Source: Hofstenia miamia (Eukaryota; Xenacoelomorpha; Acoela; Hofsteniidae). Taken from it: 28,369 bases of DNA. Under the pieces are notes generated by a model that saw only the letters and a list, made by a program, of their open reading frames with translations, did no database searches and had not been told where the DNA came from. A program made the translations under genes and the position numbers. The stretch spans positions 1,305,277 through 1,333,645 of the forward strand of contig CABFPE010000040.1 of assembly GCA_900660155.1 (NCBI GenBank), read 5' to 3'. Positions 19,197 through 28,369 of this stretch are shown here, piece after piece (the first letter of the stretch is position 1; each line of letters begins with the position of its first letter).

Positions 19197-20097
19197 TATA
19201 AATGAAGTGGATGTCTGATGTTGTAAATTTGTTTTCAATTATGGTTAAATATATATTTGCAAGAGTAGAACTTAACGGATTTCCCTTGGCTAAACCATCT
19301 TTTTGACGATAAAATGTGTTATTAAATTCCATTAAAGTATTCTTCGTTGCTAAAGTTAATAGTTCTTTTTTTGTGTTATACTCCAGATTGTTAATTTTTG
19401 TGTTTTTATTCTTAAGGAGTTCAATTGCAGCATCTATTGATTTTTCCAATGGTACATTTGTGTATAGACTCTCAATATCATATGAAACCATATAAACTTT
19501 TGTGTTTTGTTTTATGATGTCATTAGCAATTTTTTTAGCATTAATGTTGATATTTGCTTCAGGTAATAAACTTAGCATTTTGTTTAGGGTTTCAGATAAT
19601 TTTTTGTTAATACTTCCACATGAGCTGGTAATCGGTCGCTATGGACATTCTGGCTTGTGAATTTTTGCTAAGCCATATAATTTTGAAGCATAACCGCCTA
19701 GTGATTTTGAATTCTCATACAATATTTCAGATATCTTTTTTTCATTCTTCATTTTCAGTAATTTTGCATTAAATTTATTTTCAAAGCAAATTGCAGGTGA
19801 ATTCTTTGCATTTGCGTGTAATTTAATTCTTTCAAATTCATCACCTTTTAAAATGTTCATCATTTTTTTCTCATAATCATCTCTTTTCATTATTGCGATT
19901 CCAATACCTTTATCATATGGGACAGCTTTTAAGTCATTTTTTCGTAAAAACTCTTGTAGTTTTTTAAAATGTTTATCATATTTTATATTCTGTGGATTGT
20001 TTACATATTTATGCATTATTCCTGTAAGAATTGAATGAGTGTGAATAGAAAATAAATTTTTTACCGTACTGGAGTCTACTTGGAGTCTGCCTCTCAC
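18247..20097 (-). pseudogene. Penelope-like element: reverse transcriptase plus GIY-YIG endonuclease, 5'-truncated and inactive
   Basis: One minus-strand frame covers about 616 codons, interrupted by a single TAG (19639-19641) where relatives have a sense codon just before RPI. Landmarks in order are the N-terminal region (AVPYDKGIGIAIM, KLYGLAKIHKP), then RPITSSCGSINKK, then the reverse-transcriptase box SYDIESLYTNVPLE (19441-19490) and GLAKGNPLSSTLANIYL. The catalytic YxDD box should follow, but a run of ten Tyr codons stands there (about 19168-19200) directly before IFALVKDE. The C-terminus is a GIY-YIG nuclease: IIYQIKCTCGEDYIGFSSRQLSRRIKEH near 18480-18565, then ESIFIKSLQPSLN with the family's Glu and Asn. 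Full-length relatives run ~800 aa, so the N-terminus is missing. Loss of both catalytic Asp residues plus the stop make it unable to copy itself. Confidence 0.92.
19164..19199. repeat. (TAA)n microsatellite inside the Penelope catalytic motif
   Basis: About eleven TAA/ATA units on the + strand are read on the minus strand as TAT (Tyr) codons. The length keeps the frame open. It replaces the segment that in relatives encodes Tyr-Val-Asp-Asp-Ile, whose codons are themselves NAT-like and could seed slippage. Confidence 0.9.
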
Positions 20098-20104
20098 ACG
20101 CTCT

Positions 20105-21728
20105 ATGACGCAGCAAAATCAACCCAACGCAAGAATAGTAGATCTTTTGGACCAAATTACACAACGCCTCGATGATCTTGAACAACGAAGACCTAATCAG
20201 CCTGCTACACAGGACCCTCAGTTACATCCTACAGCATCCCAATCATCTTCTGCGCTTCTTCTTTCAAACGAACCATTCTCTAGTGATTCAATTTCTCTCC
20301 TTAGTCAGCAAACCAACGTTCTCATCCAATCTCCACGAACTCCTCCCAGAGATAGATACGAGATCGAGGTCCTCCTTGCTGTTTTCACAGAATACGATGC
20401 TTTATCAGAGTCCCTCCACACAGTCATCTCAACCAGAACACGTATCCTCCTCACAGCAATTACCTACGGATGGCCTGCAACTATACAAGCAACCCACTCT
20501 TGTGAGCTCCAGCAACTCGGGATCCCACACATCCCTCCTGCACCATAGTCAACATATTATCCCGCCTTCTCCAGATCAAACCGTGGAAGAGACTCACAGT
20601 GACGAACTGACAATAGCAGAAACCACCCTAAGTCGCATAAACCAGCCAAAATAGTTCCATTTTAACGCATGTCACTGAGTTCGATGATCTTAATTTATCT
20701 TCAGCAGCCTTCTCTACTCTCTCAACTATATACCAGCCTGCCTCGCAATTGGATACCACACCGCCATTTACTCTGGACCCAATAGTCCACTCTACGCCAA
20801 TCCACATTGCCAGCTTTTCGTCGTCCTCTTTTATCCAGCCACCGCCAACTCAACCCATGGCTCTCACAAATTTTCGTTTGGCTAACATTACGCTGAATTT
20901 ACTTGATTCTGCAATTCCAAACATACGCTCCTATTTCCAGAAAATTGCCCACTTACGCATTTTCGACATACAACAGCTGCTCCAACAATTTGAAACTCAT
21001 GCTACATCGCTTCTCGCCCATCAGCCACAAGAAGACACACAACTGCAGCATGCAATTCAGGAGGCATCAGGTATTATTTCAGGATCTACTTTATCTGACA
21101 CCGCACTTAGGGAATTTCTCGATCTCAATAATACACAAAATACACATATGATTTTTAGTTCATATGATTCCACTTTCACTATGCAAAACACCTCTCTAGA
21201 CACCGAATACTCTTTCCACAACTCCTCAATAGACTGGCAACGACTCGCAGGTTTTACTGGTATGCCAGATAGGGTTTTACAACTTATGCAAATTCATCTT
21301 ACTTAAACGCTTTCAACCACAAGTAGTTAAACAACCAACTCGCATTTCAGACCCTCTCAAATTACAGCATGCGGATGCTATTTTAGACGCGCACTTAAGA
21401 GCAGGTATCATCCAACCTTCACTGCGACGATCTCCGATTGTCTCTAGGGCTTTTTTTGTACCTAAGAACAATTCATGATTTAGAATGGTCATTGATTATT
21501 CCCATTTAACACCATTAACTACCCCAATTGGGTATTACACTCCTTCTTTCCTTAAGGTCATATGCAAAATACCACCTTGCAGTGAATACATTGCAGCCAC
21601 TTTCGACTTAAAGAATGCTTACTACCATTTAGAAGTCCGACAATCTGACCAATACAAAACTACTTTTCTCGCCCATAATAGCCAACGCTACCACTTCGTC
21701 AAGGCACCTATGGGGTTGCCCTATTTCG
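20105..21728 (+). pseudogene. Broken retroelement: Ser/Gln/Pro-rich gag-like region followed by a truncated reverse transcriptase
   Basis: The first frame (ATG 20105) starts with a short coiled-coil-like segment (VDLLDQITQRLDDLEQRR) and passes into Gln/Ser/Pro/Thr-rich text. This text continues in a second frame to 20654 and a third from about 20690 to 21306, so at least two frameshifts separate the pieces. After another shift near 21300 comes the reverse transcriptase: a GIIQPS...SPIVSRAFFVPK block, an in-frame TGA at 21478-21480, then RMVIDYSHLTP, FDLKNAYYHLEV, KTTF and F.KAPMGLPY. The catalytic (Y/F)xDD box is absent because similarity stops near 21728, about 25 bases before a TIR element. 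Motif spacing is closest to LTR (Ty3-type) retroelements, but DIRS-like or other lineages are not excluded. No long terminal repeat, protease, RNase H or integrase is visible. The base composition is richer in C than the surroundings, as expected of an inserted element. Confidence 0.75.
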
Positions 21729-21752
21729 GGAAAACCGAAAAAAGAAGTTTCT

Positions 21753-22315
21753 CAATTCACTTTTTCATTTTTCATTTTTATAATTTAATAAATTATAAAT
21801 TAAATTGAAAAATGGAAAAACCAAAGCGAAAAATGAAAAATGAAGCATTTCAATCCTATTTTGTGTTTTATTATTTTCGTTTTGACTACGGTCGTGATCA
21901 TTAATTGTTTTGTTAGTGTATGTAAACAAACAGTAACCGCAAATAATAAATTGAATTTCTGTCAATTGCAGTTGCAGTTAATGTTTATTTATTAAACGAA
22001 AAATTTGATGCCAATTACACAAGATAATGATAGCCATCAAAAAACGGATTTGAAGTGGTTCATTTTTTGTTTTCGTTTTTCATTTTTCATTTTCAATTTT
22101 ATTTTGAATTAAAGCTTTATAAAATATAATAAAAATCAAAAATGAAAAACCGAATTAAGATTTTTCGTTTTGCATTTGCACATCATTTGAAAAAATTAAA
22201 AAAGAATAATGCAAAATAGAATATAAAAAACAAAAAATGTTTATTTCCGTTTTTTAATTTCAATTTTCATTTAATCTTTTTAAATGGTCAAAATGAAAAA
22301 TGACAAACTGAATTG
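21753..22315. mobile_element. Non-autonomous DNA element, 563 bp, with 26-bp terminal inverted repeats
   Basis: The left end (21753-21778, starting CAATTCACTTTTTCATTTTT) and the reverse complement of the right end (22290-22315) agree at 24 of 26 positions. The interior is built from many TTTTTCATTTTT/AAAAATGAAAAA words on both strands and has no coding capacity, so it is a fold-back or MITE-type element. I found no clear target-site duplication, so the superfamily is unassigned and the true ends may lie a few bases further out. It lies just beyond the point where the adjacent reverse transcriptase loses similarity. Confidence 0.65.
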
Positions 22316-22985
22316 AATTGGCGACCTTGTACCTTCATAAAAAATATATCTATTCAAAATTCCATATCCAAAAACAGGTGAAGTATAACTTCAGAATATT
22401 GATCCCTAAAGAAAACGCTCTTTATCAGAGATGAAAATAGTCCGGCCCAAGAAACCTTAGGTCCCACCCTCCCATTTTTATAACACTTGTCAAAAATTTT
22501 TCTTAATACGTCGGCTTGGTCCACCAAAATTTTTAATGGTAGATACTTCTAATAAAATCTGAAAATTTAAATTTAGAAAATATATGATACTAACGTAAAA
22601 TTTTATTTTTCAACTTTATAATTATAACTTATATAAAATTTAATATATTTTTTTAAATTCTGTCATTCTTTCCATTCTTTTGAACCATGTCCATTTCTAT
22701 CCATTGTAGAGTTTATATACTACTATGCACAAAACTTTAAATTCCGATTGCACAAATATACATTAACTTTGCAGTGTTCTCAAGGCAGAAATTTTAATCG
22801 ATGAATTGCAAAGTTGATGCCTTGAGTTGCAATATCAAATTAATTATGTTCGGTATTTACAATGAAATTGTAGTTATTTGGTTTTTTTGTTAAAAATACC
22901 AATTAGAAAAAGCAATTAATAATAACGCTATTTATTTGTTTATAAATAAAAGAATACCAATTCTATTTTACAACTTAATGTCCTC
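22316..22985. other. Intergenic DNA with no recognisable feature
   Basis: No frame, repeat or RNA-like element identified. The short patch at 22435-22480 is slightly richer in G and C. Confidence 0.35.
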
Positions 22986-22998
22986 ATAGCATGATATG

Positions 22999-23068
22999 GA
23001 ATCGGATAGGATATCAGATCGGTTCGGATCGAATCGGGTCAAATCGGATACGGATCGGATAGGATCTC
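22999..23068. repeat. GATC/TCGGAT-rich cluster, left copy
   Basis: About 70 bases contain repeated ATCGGATA, GATCGG, TTCGGATCG and CGGATCGGAT words, striking against the AT-rich surroundings. A similar cluster lies at 24589-24655. Confidence 0.7.
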
Positions 23069-24588
23069 CACTTTAAGAAAATTTCAGATCCAAACATTTT
23101 TGAAATTGTCTATATTGTACATTTTATACATAACGCACATGTTTACATTGATTACCAGCTTAAGTATGTTAATAATCTCAATCTATGCAAAATTTTGTTT
23201 TGAATCTCGTTGTTCATACAACAGGTTCTTTTCAACAACTTATAAAATTGGTGACGAACATTTCAAACTGAAAATGTGATTCATGTTAGATATCACTTAA
23301 CGATAAAACATTTGTTTGTATAAACTTACAAATGGAAGAGCAGAATTCTGGAAAAAGATTCTCTCTAATATTTATGTCAACGAACTCAGACAAGCAAGTG
23401 GAATACCTTAGTTGTTGTAAACACTGGCAAAATGTAATGATACTAATATAATTTGAGATGCTCTTCAATCAAAAAATCTCATGTAAAGTGCACTATAAGC
23501 AAATTGTGTTGCCAAGATCAACTTCGTCTTCAGAAGGTTGGTGATTATTATAATCACTAATACAAAATGTAGGAGCCATACCTTTGGCATAGAAAAATAG
23601 GGTATTAATTTATTTAATGTTTTTACTACATATTTTTTTTTATTAAATAGCTTTATTAACATTTCCTACATTTTAATTTAAAATTTCCAAATTCAATGAA
23701 AAGTAAAATTCAAAATTTATATTGAAATGTCAAATTTACTTTGAAGGCATAAATTTTTCTATCATGGATTTTAATACACTTTACTAATTTTTTTTAATGT
23801 CTTCCAATATAACTTTTTGGGTGTTCATTACTTTGTCATTATTTGTCCTATTCTTGTTTTCATAGTTTTATTTGCCATTTTGAAGAAAATTTTATCTTGC
23901 TGTTTGAAACAATTTCAATTCATAGGTAACATCGCAAAATGGTGATTTTTGGATTTGGACACAATAAAATGATTAGGGGAAGTAAATATATTATGATTAT
24001 AGTTGATTACATCTTTAGGAATTAAATAACTAAAACACTTACAAATAATCAAAGAATTGAATTTGTTGGAGTTTTGGCAATCAATGATCAATTTCCACCC
24101 ACATTCAAAGTCACGAAAATCAGAAATGGATTTGATTCTTGTGGGTACATAATTACAGACAAAAGAAAAATATTATTTCAAACGGAGATGGACATTGGCC
24201 GAAAATTGAAGCTCACCCATTTTATGATCGTTGACAAAAACATTTGGTGAATTTTAGGATTGCTAAAACTAAAACTGACTGCATTCGATTGTAATGCTAG
24301 AAGAGCTTTTCATATTATTGCATCGTTTTAAATTTTAACATTGATTTTTCAACACATTGAATGCACTATTCTGTAAGACATTTTTTTAAGTGTCGTCCCA
24401 TGTCTCCAATACTTCGGGATATACTCGCTATTTCCTTCTCTCATCGGTATATCTTGTATGTCCATTATTTATATCAAAACAGTGTTGAAGCACTTATATT
24501 TTTCCATTTGCATTTGAAATAAACATAAATATATTTTAAGTCCATTCTTAAATATTGTTAGAGTACTTATTAAAATTGGGATCCATTT
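23069..24588. other. AT-rich segment between the two GATC-rich clusters
   Basis: About 1.5 kb with only short random frames and no protein motif. If the clusters are ends of one element, this would be its interior. Confidence 0.35.
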
Positions 24589-24655
24589 CGGATCGAAACC
24601 TAAGTCTTTTAAAAATTGGGATCGGATCGGATCAGATCTTAAAATTTTGGATCCG
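24589..24655. repeat. GATC/TCGGAT-rich cluster, right copy
   Basis: Contains GGGATCC, TTCGGATCG, GGGATCGGATCGGATCAGAT and GGATCCGAT. On the minus strand its outer edge (AGAATCGGATCC) resembles the outer edge of the left cluster (GGAATCGGATAGG), as inverted ends of an element would. Confidence 0.65.
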
Positions 24656-24708
24656 ATTCTATCTCTGACTCATAGACTTTATTTTCTTAAATTCCCATAA
24701 AAAAGAAG

Positions 24709-24777
24709 ATGTGTTTGTAGCTCACTAGGTAAAGAGTAAGTCTTATTACAGGTGTTATTTTATGCGAAAAATAAAAC
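24709..24777 (+). other. tRNA-like relic (A-box match only)
   Basis: TAGCTCACTAGG (24718-24729) matches the tRNA D-arm/A-box consensus closely and is followed by AAAGAG and a possible 4-bp anticodon stem (GTAA...TTAC). No T-arm/B box follows at the proper distance, so this is not a working tRNA. It may be a decayed tRNA pseudogene or the head of a SINE. Confidence 0.25.
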
Positions 24778-25107
24778 AATTTTTCTATTAAGTTTAATAG
24801 CTAATTCATGGCATTTCACTTTTTACCAAAGCAATTTTTCTATGCATACAGGCCTCTGCCAAGGCTTTATTCAACTTTATAATTTCAAAGTAAAAATCTA
24901 ATTGATAATAATTTATCAAAATAATCATACAACTTCTTACTGCGCCTAAACTTGCAGGAAAGTAAGTCTAATCTAATTTAACTTAAATTATTATCAAAAA
25001 AACTCTACAAGAAAAAAGTTACTAGATCGCCTTCTTATGAAAAAATCGAACAAACACAAACCTACCTTAATACAAAGTTTAATACTTATTTATTGATATA
25101 TATTGAT
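24778..25107. other. AT-rich intergenic DNA
   Basis: Nothing recognisable between the tRNA-like relic and the 29-bp duplication. Confidence 0.35.
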
Positions 25108-25165
25108 ATTAATAACTACACTTAAAATGATTAGTGATTAATAACTACACTTAAAATGATTAGTG
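25108..25165. repeat. Perfect tandem duplication of a 29-bp unit
   Basis: Positions 25108-25136 and 25137-25165 are identical and adjacent (unit starts ATTAATAACTACAC and ends GATTAGTG). Perfect identity points to a recent event. It lies about 75 bases beyond the stop of the minus-strand gene, so within its likely 3' flank. Confidence 0.9.
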
Positions 25166-25238
25166 CTTCAAAAAATTATTTCCACCAAACAACTATTACA
25201 GGTTTTTCATAAAACAAAGGCAAAATGATATACAGCTA

Positions 25239-27654
25239 TTAATGTTCCCAATCAAGTGATGTAGTTTTTTGTAGAATTAGATCTTCCATTTTCTTTATTA
25301 TGAAGGCATGGGTTTCATTTGGAAAAGCCTGGATCATTTGCTTCAAATTCTCAATTAATGCAAAGAAACTTTTTTCATCATCCTTATCAAGATATTCTTT
25401 TATTTCTTCGATTACCTGAAAACCATGTTGTTCAAAAAGTTCTTTCAGGGCTTTATTCTTCTCAGCATTATTAATTATATATCTTGGACATAATTGAATA
25501 ACGTTTGCTCTAATTTTGCCGAATTTAGCCTGAATGTAAGTTTTGAAACTTAGTTTTTGATCAAATATGTAATCATCAATTTTCACGGTAGTAGGTTTAA
25601 GAATTTTCCCGTTAATTTTTAACGCTTTTATTGGAATTTTATCTGCTTTGTTGTAAAAATGAACAAACTCAACAAATAAGTCGTCATAATTCACATTGTG
25701 AAATTCCAACCAATAAAACATCCCAGCTATTGCCTCTTTAGCCTTTATTTTTATATCAATGAATTCCGGGTCTTCATTTTAACATTTATAAAAATAACTA
25801 AGTAATTTTCGAATACAAATGCCTGAATAACCACTGAATAACCTTAGTGCTTCATCTAAGATGAGGTGTTTAAAAAAGTCTCCAATAATTGAGTCTGGAA
25901 TTGAGGGATTTTCAGACATTGCAATGTGGAGAAATATTTTGGAATACATTTTTTGATCAGTGAGAAAGTCTTCTATGACAGGTAAAATGGATTGTCTACT
26001 TGGATTCACTTTCTTAAGAAAATTCATAATGGATTTTTTAGGAAATTGATTAATAACTAAAGACAAATTGAAACTCAGCATTAATGACTTGCTATCGATA
26101 TCTACTGCTTTTGCAATTCGTGGTATTACGACCTTGCATTCATAATGATGCTCAATGCTTACTTTTGACAAATATGATAACACAAGTTTTTCCAAAATTG
26201 TATTAAATTTAGATCTAAGGTACTTCGTTTTAAATCTTAAGATAGAATTCATATCCTTTGTGTCAGGTATATAATAATGAACATAGGCTATCTTTAGAAT
26301 TTCAGGGAAGTATCCAATCTTACAACAATTCTCAAAATAACTCTTAACAAATTTGGTAAGCTCTTCGCTGAAGTCCAATTCTGTTAATGTGCGAGACTTT
26401 TCATCATTTAAGAGTTTCTTTATATCTGATTCGTCCAGTTCTAGCATACTAAATGTATAGCTGTCAGAATAGAAGGTACTCATTGAGGTATCAATTTGTT
26501 CAATAAATTTCATGATCAAAAATTCATTAATTGAGATTTTAAAGTGCTTCTTTGTAATGTCCACCAGCTTTTTCTTACAAAAAGCTTCGACACTACAATA
26601 TTCATTAAAACTAATGTTCAGCTCTTCCAATTCCAACTTAATGCAATGAACTACGTCCAGGCTGCGTTCCCCTAAACATTTTTCAAGTTTTCTGCTTATG
26701 TCATCTACAGCATTTTTTAGATATATAATTAAAATAAAATAATTGTTATTTAGGAAATACGACGAACACAAGTCATTGCAATATGTGGAAAAATATCTTA
26801 TTGCAAGGTTTTGAAAAAATTTAGTCTTTTTTGGTTCAATAGTCAATTCTACCCATGGATGAAGGCTCGAGAATGCTTTATGTCTGTTAAGAAAGTCTTC
26901 TAAAACACCTTTCTGCCATTGGTGTCTAGACTGATTTTCATTTATTATACAATATAATATCGATGAAATATCAAGATAAGATATATGGATTCCCACTATA
27001 AACCATGAGGTATCATTAGATTCCAATTCATTTGCCTCTTTCATAAAATCATCTAATTTGCAGTTCACTTGTTTAGGTGTAGGCAGTTCCAAGGGCTTTA
27101 TTATAAGTATTTCGAAAAGTTTTCCAATTGCCGGTGACAATATGGTACAAGGATGAATATCATAGAATACAATCGTTTGGTCTTCCCAAACTTTAATTGA
27201 GTTCACAAAGCTTACTTTAAAAATTTTGGGAAAACATTCAACAGAAATGCATATTTCGAAAATTTCAAGAATTTTTTAAAATAAATTCTCAGTATTATGC
27301 TTATTGAGAAAATGTAGTAATTTCTTCTCATCCTGGTTAAGGTTCTCTTGTTCTAAGCATAATTCTAGGCATTTTCTTAATTATCCCAATACGTGCAATA
27401 TTACCATTAAATCGATTTGGTACTAGAATTGCAATGCGCGCCCAATCGTAATCGTAAAAAGTACTAAAATTTTCCAACTTACAACCTTTTTCCGGCGGGG
27501 CTTGAATAAGAAAAACATTGTTTTCTTCTTCAAGTAATCCTTTGAATGCCCGTTTAAAATATTTCCATTTTTTGTTTATATTCACTTGAATAACGTTAAA
27601 AACGGGTGTTGCCTCCATTTTTTGAGAAATCCGCGTTATAAGAATATGTTGCAC
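25239..27654 (-). pseudogene. Long helical protein of unknown family, broken by two in-frame stops and one frameshift
   Basis: A minus-strand coding region of about 2.4 kb reads as one protein apart from three lesions. A first frame from 27654 (likely ATG near 27621, MEATPVF) ends at TAA 27337-27339. Before that stop, around an A-run near 27370, the reading continues one base out of register. That frame runs through a TAA at 27276-27278 and on to a TAA at 25779-25781. The same frame stays open after it for 19 codons and the following 160 codons, to a stop at 25239. The sequence is rich in Leu, Ile, Lys, Glu and Phe, predicted mostly helical, with no signal peptide, clear membrane segment or catalytic motif that I recognise. 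Open frames of ~500 codons between lesions suggest recent loss, or sequencing error in A-runs. A 65-codon frame just upstream (27833-27636) may be its N-terminal extension. Origin (host, symbiont, mobile element or virus) is unresolved. Confidence 0.6.
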
Positions 27655-27833
27655 TGTTCAACAACTGTGGTGCATGTGGACAAAGAGTGGAGCTCAAATA
27701 AATTAACGCTTCTGAGTATAATATTGTCTAAAGTCTCTCGTTGTTTTAATTTCACGTTATTGAAGAAACTTCCAAAATGACCATTTAGATGTACTTTAAT
27801 GGGAAATTCTGAAGCGAACATGTACAAACACAA

Positions 27834-28250
27834 AACAATAAAAATATTTTATTACACTTCGAAAACTAGAAAAATTTTAAATTTATTATCAATTTTATTA
27901 AACTTATAATTTTAGTTTCATAAATTTTCTTGTATAGCTCAATCAGAGAATATTGAGACTTTTCCGAGTGAACTTCAAGTCAATTTTCTTTGATTGAGTG
28001 TAAAATAACTTCTTCCCACCTCTCTACTCAAATAATTGCAAAAATATGCGAGTTTATCAATATAACATTAGTACTAACCAAACCCAAATCATATCCCAAA
28101 CATTATGTAGAAGGAATATGTAAAATTATTATTTACATCAGTAAGTTTCAGTATGAATTATTAAATAATTATAATATACTACTATTAATACGCTAACAGT
28201 GTTTCAACCACGCCGCATTTGTTTGTTTACAAAGCAATTATTAGATTTGG
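27834..28250. other. AT-rich intergenic DNA
   Basis: Short frames only. No repeat or RNA-like signal recognised before the terminal repeat. Confidence 0.35.
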
Positions 28251-28254
28251 CAAT

Positions 28255-28369
28255 GTTTATTCCAGGATTTTCGAGTACTTGGAATGTTAAGAACTCGAAT
28301 TCTAACAAGCTCGCAAAACCCGATCTAAAAAACTCCGAAGAGAAATCATCAAAACTCAAGGCCAAAATC
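28255..28369. repeat. Dispersed repeat rich in AACTC words, copy B, cut by the window end
   Basis: Starts near TTTTCGAGTACTTGGAATG (28268-28286), which is identical to 13373-13391, and continues with GAACTCGAATT, AAACTCCGAAG and AAAACTCAAGG words as in copy A. It runs off the end of the window. Confidence 0.5.

Noticed and set aside
20172..20654. Alternative frame in the gag-like region as a separate overlapping gene
   Set aside because: Its early half is low-complexity shadow text, while its later half continues the Ser/Gln/Pro-rich composition of the first frame, so a frameshift in one gene explains it better.
22999..23068. CRISPR-like or Dam-site array
   Set aside because: Repeats are short, uneven and without spacers, in what is clearly a eukaryotic context.
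23286..23662. Two ~60-codon minus-strand frames
   Set aside because: Length is expected by chance. No motif, start context or neighbour support.

Overview
The window looks like AT-rich animal genomic DNA, most likely from an arthropod. That placement is an inference. It rests on eukaryotic polyadenylation and splice-like signals, a full-length M13 (neprilysin-family) protein that has lost its active site as many arthropod neprilysin-like proteins have, and a mixed load of decayed transposons of classes common in arthropods (piggyBac, hAT, mariner MITE, Penelope, LINE, an LTR-like reverse transcriptase). Nothing looks bacterial: there are no operons, no Shine-Dalgarno sites and no CRISPR array.

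Layout. Positions 1-2200 hold no gene, only an (AT)n microsatellite and small repeats. A single-exon secreted orphan protein with many potential glycosylation sites (2222-3565, +) follows, with its own polyadenylation signal. From 3.9 to 13.0 kb the window is a transposon graveyard. It contains a 298-bp mariner-type MITE with TA target duplications, a decayed minus-strand coding remnant split by a perfect 32-bp palindrome, an internally deleted piggyBac transposase pseudogene with imperfect hairpins on both sides, and a heavily decayed LINE with recognisable endonuclease and reverse-transcriptase motifs.

An intact single-exon M13 peptidase homologue lies at 13896-16031 (+). It keeps the family's structural cysteines and C-terminal CxxW but has lost several catalytic and zinc-binding residues, so it is probably a pseudoenzyme. 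It is followed by a polyadenylation signal, a ~73-bp minisatellite, a mariner transposase fossil and a clean 591-bp hAT-type element with an 8-bp target duplication. At 18.2-20.1 kb (-) lies a 5'-truncated Penelope-like element (reverse transcriptase plus GIY-YIG). Its catalytic YxDD box has been replaced by a polytyrosine-coding trinucleotide repeat. Back to back with it on the + strand (20.1-21.7 kb) is a broken retroelement reverse transcriptase, cut off close to a 563-bp element with 26-bp terminal inverted repeats.

The right end holds two GATC-rich clusters bracketing ~1.5 kb of featureless DNA, a tRNA-like relic, a perfect 29-bp tandem duplication, and a long minus-strand reading frame of unknown family (25239-27654) broken by two in-frame stops and one frameshift. 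The only two frames that look intact and potentially expressed are the secreted orphan and the M13 pseudoenzyme, and both would act outside the cell or at its surface. No functional link between them is visible. The rest is mobile-element debris and one probable pseudogene of unknown origin.
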